NCBI RefSeq assembly: GCF_028372415.1
Contig: NC_092877.1
Location: 213,706,116 to 213,770,115, forward strand
Length of the DNA: 64,000 nt
Reading direction: 5' to 3'
From: Notamacropus eugenii
Taxonomy: Eukaryota; Chordata; Mammalia; Diprotodontia; Macropodidae
The stretch's first letter is position 1; each line of letters starts with the position of its first letter. The position numbers and the translations under genes are program-made. The notes beneath the pieces were generated by a model that saw nothing but the letters and a program-made list of their open reading frames with translations, did not search any database and had not been told where the DNA came from. Of this stretch, positions 47,480-57,375 are shown piece after piece.

Positions 47480-48450
47480 TTCTAAGCCCTCAAAACAGGG
47501 ACATTCAGCCAAATTCTTATCAGTATGCCCTACATCAATGGCCTGGCTTCTTTCCAGTACTCCTACACCCTGGAAGATTTGCTGGAGAAATAATATTACA
47601 GCATATTATTAAGCATTTTTCAAAAGTGAATTATTTCTTTGGCATTTCCAAACAAGTGCAGCCCACAGGTTTTCCAACAGGCTACATTTCTAGTACTGTG
47701 AGTGGCTCAGAAATGCAGCTGAGTATCTGGAAGTCAGTTCTCAGTACCGGCTGAAATTGATTGTCTATTTTTTCATCTCTCCTTCCCCAAAGCATTTTAA
47801 TTAGTCCCAATCACCCCAGGAGAGGATTGCAGCAAACACTGCATTGACTCTGAAGGCATAGGCTGTATCTAAATGTAGCAGAACAACTGTATAATGGAAA
47901 AGATATTTCTGGCCATTGTGCCAGTCCATCCAAATTTCCCTTTGATTGATTCAGCTGCAATGCATCAAGGCTGAGGAAGGAGATTTCAAGAATCTATCCT
48001 GGTTGAAGCAAGCCAAACTGGCTTGCCATGTGTTGCAGTTGTCTTGTTTTCCATGACTTAGCTGCTCTTGAAAATCTACTTTCCTAGTGATGGAAATATT
48101 CAGTTAACTGACCAAATTTTGAAGGTATCCTCTTAGAAAAAGCTAAGGAGATTTGCAGTGATTGCCTAGATATTGATTTCTCTTTTAGTTCTGGGTGCAT
48201 CGCTACTGGCATTTAATAAGAATATATTGTCAGTGTATTCTACGAACCATGAGATCTCAGGCACTGGAAGACCCGTACCAAACCAACAACGTCATACAAA
48301 ATCTGAAAATCTTGTAATGCATTTGCTTAGGATAGATGGCCTCTGGTCACCTTTTTATCTTGAAGCATTGGCCCAATCACAATGGTTTACTGAGATAAAT
48401 TTAGTTGACGATTTCTTTTGCAGATTCTGCAGCTCTTCACAGAAACACTG
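47480..48450. promoter_or_regulatory. repeat-poor candidate conserved non-coding region
   Basis: Nearly 1 kb with no repeat that I recognise and balanced composition compared with its surroundings. It contains phrases typical of conserved non-coding DNA, such as 'gcattttaattagtcccaatc' and 'tgattgattcagctgcaatgc'. Function is inferred from absence of repeats only. Confidence 0.3.
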
Positions 48451-49156
48451 CTGTCTTTATCACTCTTTTCCAAGGAAATTTGTTTTTTTTTTTATCTGAC
48501 CCTCCAAAGTATTTTATTCTATGTGCAGATATTGGTGGCAGGATGTTTGAAAATTCCCTGGCATAGGGACAGGGCTATCTTTCTAACAAAAATAAGCAAA
48601 TCACTAAATGTTTCAGGGGAAGAAAGAAGTTGGAAAATAGCTCTCGACTTAGAAGAACTGATTTGAATCAGAAATCTGGTCTTTCTTATTATAGTGAAGT
48701 CATTACTGTTCCATATTCAAATGTGATTAGAAAGCATTTTCAACATTGTGGGTATGGGGGAAGACCAGTTTCCCGTTGAGGTAAATGGCCCCAGCTGCCT
48801 TTTAGCAATCTGAGACCAAAACAGGCAGAATCTGGAATTTTTACTCCCAATTTTTTTTTAATCCTAACAGCCATTCTAGCTGGAATTATGTTATTTGGGG
48901 AGTAGGGGTGGAGAAGATTGTTATTTATTTGTTTTCTTCCTCTCAAATGATGCTATTAACCTCAGAAAGAAAGCAAACTCAGAAATGAATCCTGAAAAAG
49001 ATTTAGTAAGTGATTCAAAAATGGAAACCGCAGATCAGTTACAGATACAAAGATACAGATGCAAAACTGTCCAGATACAAAGCAGGAGCAACTAACCCAC
49101 AGCCCTGCCATATCATTGTGGGCGATAATTTAAATATGGAGTAGTAATATAAAGAG
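48451..49156. other. non-coding, no gene recognised
   Basis: Short ORFs only and no named repeat. Confidence 0.5.
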
Positions 49157-49400
49157 AAGCTAGGTGGCACAGTGGATAGTATGCCAGACCTGGGGTCAGA
49201 AACTCATATTCCTGAGTTCAAATCTTATCTCAGACACTCACTGGCTTATATGACCCTGGACTGGTCACAGCGCGGTTTGCCTCTTTCACTCTCTGTAAAA
49301 TGAGTTGGAAAAGGAAATGACAAACCACTTACATATCTTTGCCAAGAAAACTCCAAATTGGGTCAAAAAGTGTTGGACAGGACTGAACAACAAAGATTAG
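49157..49400 (+). mobile_element. tRNA-derived SINE
   Basis: 'gaagctaggtggcacagtgg', 'gacctggggtcagaaactc', 'gagttggaaaaggaaatgac', 'tctttgccaagaaaactcc', 'gttggacaggactgaacaac'. Full length and the best preserved SINE of this type here. Confidence 0.9.
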
Positions 49401-50141
49401 CATAATCATTTACTTAAGTTTAATTTACAGGATACTATTCAAGCTCCCATTTCAATAAGACACTTATTCTTGCTCGATTTCTACTTCTTTATATGTAAAA
49501 TAGATAGAAATGTATATGAGTATAAGGACAGGGTATAGAAGGCTTCTTAGGACCCTTCCACCTCTAGCCCTATAATCTTAAGATACAGTAATCTTGTGAT
49601 GAGCAAGGCACTCTGCAAAGAACTAGATCATTCTGTAGACTTGTTAGCACCACCCATCTGTTCACATGCTCAAAATCCTGAATTTTGCTTTGTAGTGATA
49701 CAAGTTCCATCACCCTTGACAAAGAACTAAAGTTTCTTGTGTTCCTTCCCCGTGATCTTATACCTGACAACCTTTTCCTCTATTTCATATTCAATTAAAA
49801 TAAATTGCAGGTATCTACGTGAGTGCTGTTTAAACATTGTACTATGGGACATGAATGCCTTACTCCAACTCATTTGCCATCTCAGAGCATCAGAAATGTG
49901 ATGGTCCAGGAGGCTTGGAAATAAGATGGGACATGGCTAAATGACTCAATTAGGCAGGCTTAATTGGGGTACCTTTAAAAGAACCAAGAAGTAAAAGTAT
50001 TTTCTTCTAGAGAAGGTGATGAATTGTGGGATTAGAAGAAAGGTGAGAACTCAGCCCTAGGGCAGACCCTGGAAGCTCTTTCAAAAGACTGGAGTTCTCG
50101 CCTTTAAGGGGTGGAGTAAAGGCAGTGGCCAAAGGAAGGGA
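49401..50141. other. non-coding upstream of the TRIM-like ORF
   Basis: Unique-looking DNA. The last 60 bp before the TATA-like box hold a G-rich segment ('aaggggtggagtaaaggcag') that could bind Sp/KLF-type factors. Confidence 0.45.
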
Positions 50142-50150
50142 TATAAAAAG
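50142..50150 (+). promoter_or_regulatory. TATA-like box upstream of the TRIM-like ORF
   Basis: TATAAAAAG matches the TATA-box consensus and lies about 125 bp before the former TRIM start and 349 bp before the first ATG of the open frame. Transcription would start near 50170-50180. A polypyrimidine-AG stretch ('tatcttttgcttctag', about 50171-50186) at the same place could instead be a splice acceptor. Function is inferred. Confidence 0.35.
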
Positions 50151-50265
50151 ACCCCACAGATCAGGGCTAATATCTTTTGCTTCTAGAACTCTAAGGGAAG
50201 AGCTAGCATTATCTCTCCTGAGTGGAATATCTGAGAAGACAGGAATCAGAGGCCTAGGATCGCAA

Positions 50266-50490
50266 ATGCAAGAGACTTAATTGAAAACCTCAAAGCAGAT
50301 CTCACTTGCTCTGTCTGCTGCTTCACTGACCCAGTGACTGTCCAATATGTCCATAGCTTTTGCACAGTGTCTTCTCCAGTGCAGGGAGGCAGCCAGTGAA
50401 ACTTTAACCCGCCCAAAGAGCAGAAGAGTCATCAGATAGAGTGACTTGGTGCCCAACAAGAACCTGCAGAATCTGTCCATCACAGAAAAA
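50266..50490 (+). pseudogene. decayed RING domain of the TRIM-like gene
   Basis: The former N-terminus starts at ATG 50266. After one frame change near 50270 it reads ENLKADLTCSVCCFTDPVTV...VHSFC, the RING signature LTCSIC-x-FTDPVTV-xCGHSFC of class IV TRIM proteins. The cysteine of CGH has become tyrosine-valine context (QYVHSFC). Two bases are missing near 50370, and the last Cys pair (TCPxCR) reads TRPKSR. A TAG stop at about 50437 separates it from the open part. A functional zinc-binding RING cannot be made, so this part has lost E3 ligase function. Confidence 0.8.
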
Positions 50491-51651
50491 ATGCTGAGAC
50501 CTCATTTCCTGCAGTGCATGGCTACCTGTGGTCACTGTGGGGGAAAAGAGAAGTTCTTCTGTGAAGAAGACAAGAGAATCCTCTGTGATTCCTGTTTATT
50601 AGCCCCAGAGCACAAGGATCATCAAGTCCTTCCCTTGAAAGCAGCTGCTAACAAGTGCAAGGACAAGCTCCAGGACACACTGATTGCCTTACAGAAAAAA
50701 GAAAAGGAATTGAAGATGGAGTTGTACAAAGTGGAAAGGGAAGAGTTTTTCTATAAAGAGTATGGCTGCATTTTGAAACAGTCCATTATTTCTGAATATA
50801 GGAAATTGCACAAGTTCTTATGGGATGAAGAAAATAAAAACTTTCAAAGACTGGACCAGGAATCTAGAGACAACATGGTCAAATTGGAGGAGAATGAGGC
50901 CAAGCTTTCCCAACAAATCCAGAAGCTGCAATGCATGCTTGTAGAAATAGACGAGAATCTGAACAAAGTGCCTTTGGAAATGCTGAGGGATATGAAAGAC
51001 ACTGTGGAAAGGAATAAGCAGCTGCTGCTTCAAGAACCAGAACTGGTTTCTTTTCAGTTGACCACCTGCCCCATCACAGGTTTGAGAGAAATGCTCATGC
51101 GTTTCCAGAGGGACATAACTCTTGATCCTGATTCAGCCTATGCTCATTTCATCCTGTCTGAAGACTTGAAGAGGGTCCAGTATGTGAGTATCCCTCAGGA
51201 CCTGCCTGATAACCAAGAGAGATTTGACTATGTCCTTGCTGTTTTGGGGGCCCAGACCTTCACCTCAGGCAAACACTATTGGAAAGTGGAGATAGGAGAT
51301 AAAACAGAGTGGGAATTGGGCATCTGCAAAGATTCAGTCAGCAGAAAGGGGAGACTCCCCTCTTCAGCTGAGGATGTAAGGACCCTAAAAGGCTGCATAT
51401 CTGGAAAGCATTTCTTCCTCTTGAATTCACACAGAGGCTTTCAATTGATGCAGCCAATACACAAAGTAGGCATTTTTCTTTATTATGAAATGGGACATAT
51501 AGCATTTTATGATGTTATAGACAGATCCTTTATCCACAGTACCTCATATACAGCCTTTGGTGGGCCTCTTCGCCCCTATTTCTCTTTTGGCATGCCTAAG
51601 AAAGGAAGTGCCCCTGGATCACTTGTTATCTGTGCCATTAATAATCAGTAA
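50491..51651 (+). CDS. RING-less TRIM-family protein, intronless (B-box, coiled coil, PRY-SPRY)
   Basis: Open for 386 codons from the first ATG. The frame is open further back to 50446 but without an ATG. Counting from 50446: B-box2 at residues 24-61, with Cys28, Cys31 (where the family has His), Cys39, Asp42, Cys47, Cys50, His56 and His59. A coiled coil covers about 70-205, rich in Glu/Lys/Leu. PRY begins at LDPDSAYAHFILSED (about 228), and SPRY contains LPDNQERFD, VLGAQTFTSGKHYWKVEIGDKTEWELGICKDS and RPYFSFG, to the stop. TRIM proteins are antiviral or regulatory ubiquitin ligases. SPRY binds the target and RING gives ligase activity, which this copy lacks. Family members normally have several exons in this part, so the single uninterrupted frame points to a retrocopy. 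It most resembles TRIM60/75-like class IV members, but I do not assign a symbol. Either a young pseudogene or a retained RING-less protein. Confidence 0.7.
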   Translation: MLRPHFLQCMATCGHCGGKEKFFCEEDKRILCDSCLLAPEHKDHQVLPLKAAANKCKDKLQDTLIALQKKEKELKMELYKVEREEFFYKEYGCILKQSIISEYRKLHKFLWDEENKNFQRLDQESRDNMVKLEENEAKLSQQIQKLQCMLVEIDENLNKVPLEMLRDMKDTVERNKQLLLQEPELVSFQLTTCPITGLREMLMRFQRDITLDPDSAYAHFILSEDLKRVQYVSIPQDLPDNQERFDYVLAVLGAQTFTSGKHYWKVEIGDKTEWELGICKDSVSRKGRLPSSAEDVRTLKGCISGKHFFLLNSHRGFQLMQPIHKVGIFLYYEMGHIAFYDVIDRSFIHSTSYTAFGGPLRPYFSFGMPKKGSAPGSLVICAINNQ

Positions 51652-51752
51652 ATGGCTGTCAATGGTGCTTATTACTATGGGTGACAATGTAAGTGACCGA
51701 AAGTGATACTGAAAATGACTTTCTGTTTATTTGAACTCATTTTGAAATGGTC

Positions 51753-51792
51753 AATAAAATGATGTATGATTATCAAAACCAATGAGAATAAA
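51753..51792 (+). promoter_or_regulatory. poly(A) signals after the TRIM-like ORF
   Basis: AATAAA at 51753-51758 and again at 51787-51792, 100-140 bp after the stop. An A-rich run at about 51834-51850 may be the worn poly(A) tail of the retrocopy. Confidence 0.5.
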
Positions 51793-52319
51793 GTCTATTT
51801 TGTTCATATTTGGTATCCAAAAAATGAGGGCTTAAAAAACAAACAAACCAGTAGCTGATATATAAGCTCCTAAACTGGAGATCAATTGGAAGAGGGGCTG
51901 AAAAGCAGCAAGGGAGAAGGACTAAGAGAAAAAAAAAGGGAGAAAACTTTTTTCAAGTAGAGAAGGATGAAGAGGGAAATTTAGAATGATAAATAAACAA
52001 CAAAGAAACACAGATGAATGAACAAATAAATAAATGAAAGAGAGAATGGTTCCTTTGGATGATGTCCTAGGCTGTGGAAAGTTGATTAAGTTCCATAGTA
52101 GACTAAAGAAATTTCCACTCAACCAGGAAATATAAGGCTTCTCCAGAAAAACAAACAAACAAAAAAACAAAAAAATCCAAACACTGTGAATGATTACAAT
52201 GAAGAAGACTTTGGGCTTGAAGCCTGAGAAAGGTAGGGTCCCAAGGCAGCAGAGAACTCCATGGCTTGGCCTCCAGAGGCTACCATGGAGGAATCGCAGA
52301 CCCAGTGCAGCCAGGGAAG

Positions 52320-52915
52320 ATGTCTGTGACAGTGATGCTGGACAGCACTGCCTTCAGCTTCAAGAGGCTGCTGGATCAGTGCAAGAACTAGGAGATTGGG
52401 CTCCTGAAGGAATCGCTATGCCACCGGCTTATGGTCAGCTCTTTGCTCTGTACTTACTACATAATAACATGAATAATGCCGCTATCTTTGAAAATGAATT
52501 CCTCCTCCTGGAAAACCTGCAAGTTCTGAGCTTGGGGGAATCTGGTCAATAGGACAAAGAATCTGGCAGAGAGATTTCTCAGGAATCTATATGACCTTCA
52601 GCTCATATCAGTAGTCTGAGACCATTCAGTCCATCATAGAAGCACTAAGAGATGCCACAAGAAGATAAGCCTTTGCACTGGTTTCTCAGGCATATACTTT
52701 GATCATTGCTGATGATTTCCCAGCACTTGTTGGATTTCCTCCTCAAAGGTGTCTTAAAACAAGGATAGCAAACTGACTCCACCACAAGAATGGTGATGCC
52801 CAAGAAACCAGGCTACCTGGGTGTTTCCTTGAACAGATTTATTCCTTTAGATAGCCCAGTTCCTCTGATCCTCAATGAATTAAAATCAGCCAGATTGACT
52901 GACTACATAATGTGA
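52320..52915 (+). pseudogene. COPS8: processed pseudogene of COPS8 (COP9 signalosome subunit 8)
   Basis: COPS8 is the small PCI-domain subunit of the COP9 signalosome, which removes NEDD8 from cullins. The copy has no introns. Blocks in order: [21 protein letters not shown] (52320), [20 protein letters not shown] (from about 52400), GQRIWQRDF and GIY (about 52545-52590), IIEALRDATRR (about 52632), [20 protein letters not shown] (about 52672-52730), [12 protein letters not shown] (about 52776), and FIPLD...[13 protein letters not shown] (52838-52909). Known COPS8 has the same blocks in about 209 residues. A stop follows QCKN, and frameshifts and more stops occur in the middle. The seemingly open 120-codon frame at 52190-52552 only crosses this relic. 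Spaced 669 bp from the TRIM-like ORF. Confidence 0.9.
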
Positions 52916-54599
52916 TTTTTTTTTGAAAAGTAATCAGAAGACACTTCTGTTCAAGATCAAACTAGGAAATCCTATGCACTAACCATTCTGAAAAAGTAAC
53001 ATTTTCATTGTGTTCTGTTAGCTGAAGCACCTTGACATTCTTTATTAGAACATGGGATAAACTGCATATGTTAGATACATATTTTTTTTGGTCCTTAAAC
53101 ATTGTGCTGAATTTACCATTAAACAGCTTCTTCATCCCATGATATTCATTGATTCAGAGCACAATAGTATTATGTGGTTAGATCTTATTCTGCAGTGATT
53201 CCTGATGGGAAAACCTACTTGTCTCTATCAATGCATTTAAAATGTAGTAGGTTGGCAAAGACAATTATTTCCTTATTAGAAAACTGATATGGTAAATCTT
53301 AGCTCTTCTCTGCTGATGTTTTCAGTGCAGCTACTGCTGGCAATGAGGAACATGCTGTGACAAGGGACAGAGGCCTTGAAAGTAGCAGATGAAAGATTTC
53401 TCAGAGGGGGCATAATTCTGAGTATGAAGGACCTGGTTCAATTAGAGCCATCCACTAAAAAGAAGGGAATTATGAGTTCAAAATTCATTCCCTGGGTGGT
53501 GTGATGAGGCATCCTCTTAGGACACCTTCCAGAATGAGAAGTGTATTCCTGCCTCAACCTCTCCCTATTCCTCAAATTCATAGAAAGCTTTTTGATAAGA
53601 ATGTTGGCATTTGGGCCCCTGCTTTTAGGTCATTCTCAGATTGCAGAGGACAATGGGTGCTGGGTCTAGAGGGAATGATGGGATTATTTTTATTGAGTTT
53701 GTCTTTTGATGAAGACTTGCAAGAAAGAAATTACGTTACAGAGGGGACTGAGGTCAAATTGTTGAGCTTTAAGAACAATGCTCTTGAAATTCTGGAGTTT
53801 ATTGACTCCCTGTTTGGAAGTGTGCAACATTTATTACCCTTATGATTCTATTTAAAAACAGAATTTCACAAATTCATGATGATTTCAGTAGTGCATTTCT
53901 TTCAGCTTTTCATGGTGGTGATTGCCTTTTAAGTAAGTTCTTTTTATTTGGGAGTTTCGTTCATTATGGAGACCAGTAGATTCTCATATTTGTAGTAAGA
54001 TTTCCTTGGCCACACTGCACTACTTATATAGTATTTTTTAAAATGAAACACACTGTGATTTTAAAAGTCAATTAAGCATGTGAGACAATCTCATAGATTA
54101 TTTATTTGGACCCATTGAAATCCTGGAAGTTTTTCTAAGTGTTGAAGGAAATGTAATTTCAGTGACATTAATGTTTTCACTAAAAAAAAACTGAACAGAT
54201 GAGTAGAAGGTAGCAAACAGAGGTACGACATTTGACAAAATAAACTTTTGTTGCTGTTTTCTTTTCATACCTTTGTTCTTCCATACATTTCAAAACTGTA
54301 CTTGTAAGTGACAGTCTACCTCAGAAATTTTGAGTCTTCACTCTTAACAAATGCAATTGCACAGAGAACACTTTCATGCCATACAGTCAAATTTTGTAGT
54401 ATTCAAAATATATGCATTAACAAAAAAGTAATATAAAATATGTCTCTGGACACACCCCACCTTATATTTTACAACACAGTTGGCTTTTTACCCACCCCTA
54501 GCCCCAGCTACTCTTGTTTCCTCTATGTGCAAAACTAAATATTTCTAAAAAATCAAAGAAAAATAAGGCTTTCTTTCTGCCCTCAAAAATATTAGAACC
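52916..54599. other. non-coding; perhaps the old COPS8 3' UTR
   Basis: No named repeat for 1.7 kb. A possible poly(A) signal AATAAA lies at about 54240, so part could be retrocopied 3' UTR, but I cannot place its end. Confidence 0.4.
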
Positions 54600-54739
54600 T
54601 ATGAGGCATGGGTCCTGGAGCCAGGAGGACCTGAGTTTAAATCCAGCCTCAGACACTTGACTTTCTTACTAGCTATGCAACCTTGGGCAAGTCACCTAAC
54701 CTTGATTGCCTTGTCTTACCCCTAAAAAAAAAAAAAAAG
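54600..54739 (+). mobile_element. tRNA-derived SINE with poly(A) tail
   Basis: 'gggtcctggagccaggagg', 'gagtttaaatccagcctcag', 'cttgggcaagtcacctaacc', then A15. Short form without the 3' extension. Confidence 0.85.
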
Positions 54740-54829
54740 ATGATTACCTTCTAGAACAGGTGAGACATGTAAGCAAATACACAAAATATAAAATATAATC
54801 CTCCACAATATAAAGGGAAAAGTCGGCTC

Positions 54830-55100
54830 TGAATGATGATGATGATAATACATATTTAGAGCACTTACCACATATACCCAGAGTTATGCTAAGTGCTTAA
54901 CAATTATTGTCTCATTTGGTCTTTACAGCGACTTGTGAGGTAGGTGCTATTATTATCCCCATTTTAATGATGGGGAAACTGAGGCAAATAGGGGCTAAGT
55001 GATTTGCCCAGGGTCACACAGCTAATAAGTGTCTAAGGCTGGATTTGATTCAGACTCTAGGTCTAGCACTTAAAACCACTGTGACACCCAGGTGCCCCAC
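54830..55100 (+). repeat. MIR-type SINE, well preserved
   Basis: 'gagcacttaccacatatacc', 'agttatgctaagtgcttaac', 'cccattttaatgatggggaaac', 'cccagggtcacacagctaat', ending in 'ccaggtgcccca'. Confidence 0.85.
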
Positions 55101-55567
55101 ATTTCTTTGCTCAAATAACTACTTCTAGTTAAAGTCTTGGTTTGTGTTGTTTCCTTATTTTAGTGTTGTGCAACTCTTGAAGACCCATTTGATCCCCCTT
55201 GAGATTTTCTTGGCAATGTCATGAATAAAATCCCCAAGAGCCAGCATTTCCAAGTATTTAATAATCAATTTATTATTTGGGTTAGTTAAAAAGAAATACA
55301 TTTATGGTCAGTGGTTTTTCTTGGTAAACAAAGGTGCCAAGGGAGACTCTGAAACATTTTAAATCAGGTGTGTATCTTCAGACAGGGAACTCACCTGACA
55401 AGTGAAACTCAACCTTGATTGTTGGACATTAACGAAGAGGTGGGCTAAAAGCTCCTCCAGTAGAGAAAAATGTGTTTTGATTTTGAAACTGAGTAGCAGG
55501 GGAAGTCATTTCTGTCTTACCTATCTGGCTAGTTTTCTCCTCCAGCAGCTGAGTTGCCTTAAACTCT

Positions 55568-55756
55568 AACGGAGGCTCTAAAGGACAGAGGTCCCTTCCC
55601 CCAGGGTAAGGTCTTATCCAGACGGGATTCTGTTTATACTGGAAACAGAAATTGGTTTCCCAGTTGGTTGTGGTCCTTCTCACCTCTGTTAAGGGTGGGT
55701 GTGGTCCCCTCAACTTAGTTAACAAGTGGATGTGGTCCCTCCCAATCTAGTTAATG
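55568..55756 (+). repeat. direct repeat A, copy 1, with internal 33-36-bp subrepeats
   Basis: Starts 'acggaggctctaaagg' and contains 'ctggaaacagaaattggttt', then three to four tandem subrepeats of the form 'gtgg-tgtggtccct-cc-aacctagttaa'. Matches 57198-57361. The class is unknown. Subrepeats of this kind occur in LTR enhancers, so a fossil LTR piece is possible. Confidence 0.8.
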
Positions 55757-55940
55757 TCTAGGTGAAGTCCCTCCTAACCTAGTTAAGAACATGTGCCTCG
55801 GGGGCTAGGAGTAATCTTATCAATCAGAGAAGGACTGACCTTTTCTGGAGTAGAGTGTTAAAAGAAATAGGAGGAAAAGGTTGAACTACCAATGAATAAT
55901 TAGCTATTAACATAATTATATATTAATTTCTCTCAAAGAT

Positions 55941-56080
55941 AGTGAAGTAGTTTGCCATTTCCTTCTCCAGCTCAAGTTACAGATAAGGAAACTGAGGCAA
56001 ACAGGATTAAGTGATTTGCCCAGGGTCATAGAGCTAGTAAGTGTCTGAGGCTAGATTTTTAACACAGGAACATAAATCTT
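55941..56080 (-). repeat. tRNA-derived or MIR-type SINE fragment
   Basis: The plus strand reads 'gtagtttgccatttccttctccag' (reverse of the tRNA-SINE body) followed by the MIR-like 'gataaggaaactgaggcaaac' and 'gatttgcccagggtcataga'. It looks like a chimera of the two types or a known composite. Confidence 0.6.
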
Positions 56081-56174
56081 ACTTTATCAGCTTATCCAAC
56101 ATATTGCAAGATCAAATAGACACTGAAAGTCATAGTTCCTCGTTGCCCTGAGGCCCCTTCTTCATTTTAATTGG

Positions 56175-56425
56175 AAAAGGTAGAAAGTGGTTAGTGGACA
56201 GCTCCTTCCCATTCCTCTATTTAAAATGCTTGCCAATGCAGTCATCTCTTCATTTTTCACTAGCTGGCATCATGCCCAGGGGCCATGTACCCTCTCCCCA
56301 ACCCCTTTTGAGCTTCTTTTTTATATATTCTCTTCCTTCCTTAGATTATCAGCTCCTTGGTTTTTTTTGCCTTTCTTTATATCCTTAGCACTTAGTAGGT
56401 GCTTAGTAAAGGTTTGCTGTTATTG
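56175..56425 (+). mobile_element. L2/MIR3-like 3' fragment
   Basis: 'attatcagctccttggtttt', 'atatccttagcacttagtagg' and 'gcttagtaaaggtttgctg' are typical L2 tail phrases. Confidence 0.65.
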
Positions 56426-56434
56426 TTATCTTTT

Positions 56435-56650
56435 TTTTCAGCTGTAGGGTTTTCTTGGTAGGTATTGAAGAGGTTTGCCATTTCCTTTCCCTGCTCATTT
56501 TATAGATAAGGGACTGAGGCAAACAAAGTTATATGACTTGCCCAAGATCACACAGCTAAATAAGTGCCTGAGGTCAGATTTTAACTATGGAAGATGAATC
56601 TTCCAGACTCTAGGCCCTGAGCTTTATCCATTGCAGCACCTAGCTGCCGC
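56435..56650 (-). mobile_element. tRNA-derived SINE
   Basis: The plus strand reads the element backwards: 'gggttttcttggtaggtatt', 'ggtttgccatttcctttccc', 'gacttgcccaagatcacac', 'ccattgcagcacctagctgcc'. Full length. Confidence 0.85.
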
Positions 56651-56787
56651 CAATAAAGGTTAATTGACTATTTCTCTTGCTTCTATGCATTTGCTCAAGC
56701 TGTCCTACTCCTCCAATGCTAGAATACATTCACGGGGGTGAGTGTTAAATTTTCAGTGCCTAGCCTAGAAATCTGCAAGTAATACAA

Positions 56788-56901
56788 ATAGGTGCTTGAT
56801 TTATTATTTTGTTAATTGTCTAGGCTTGAGAAAGTGATGGAGAAAATATTAATAATGCACATTAAACCTGAAGTGGCTTGCTTCTCTACAGATTTTCTTT
56901 G
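56788..56901 (+). repeat. direct repeat B, copy 1
   Basis: 114 bp from 'ataggtgcttgatttattat' to 'gattttctttg', matching 57376-57490 with scattered differences. Unknown class. Confidence 0.85.
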
Positions 56902-56984
56902 AGGGAGAGCTAATTGTTGAATATTTACTAGCACACCCCAACGTTACCTCCATCTCATGGCCAGTAAGAATTCTTGTTTTCTTT

Positions 56985-57180
56985 TCAGATTCGCATCAGG
57001 TGCTACCCTCTTCTGAGAAGTATTCTCTGAGTCTCTACATCTCCTTTTTCATTTTTCTAACACACTTTGATCTCTCCCTAACCCCCCTTTTCTTATGCTT
57101 ATTGGAGTATCTTTTGTATTCCTCCCTGCCCAACCCCCTACCCTCCCATCACCCCCAGTAGGATGTAAGCCCCCAGGTGG
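56985..57180 (+). repeat. L2-like fragment (weak)
   Basis: 'tctgagaagtattctctgag' and 'tgtattcctccctgcccaac...ggatgtaagcccccaggtggc' recall L2 3' ends. Confidence 0.4.
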
Positions 57181-57197
57181 CTAGGACTGTTTCACAT

Positions 57198-57361
57198 AAC
57201 GGAGGGTCTGAAGGACAGGAGTGCCTTCCCCTAGGGTAAAGGAACTCCTGTCCTTCAGACTGGATTCTGTTTATATTGGAAACAGAAATTGGTTTCCCAG
57301 TTGGGTATGATCCTGCCCAACCTAGTTAAAGGTGGGTGTGGTCCTTCCCAATCTAGTTAAT
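57198..57361 (+). repeat. direct repeat A, copy 2, with a 17-bp palindrome
   Basis: Matches 55568-55756 ('tggaaacagaaattggtttc', 'ggtgggtgtggtccttcccaa'). Copy 2 alone carries a perfect inverted repeat, arms 57206-57222 (GTCTGAAGGACAGGAGT) and 57244-57260, separated by 21 nt. Confidence 0.85.
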
Positions 57362-57375
57362 CTTCAAATCATAGA

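Noticed and set aside
50277-50483. Minus-strand frame over the RING remnant
   Set aside because: Shadow of the TRIM-like gene. The plus strand carries the RING signature.
52190-52552. Plus-strand frame of 120 codons
   Set aside because: It crosses the COPS8 pseudogene and leaves the parental frame at a frameshift. The real signal is the relic and not a new protein.
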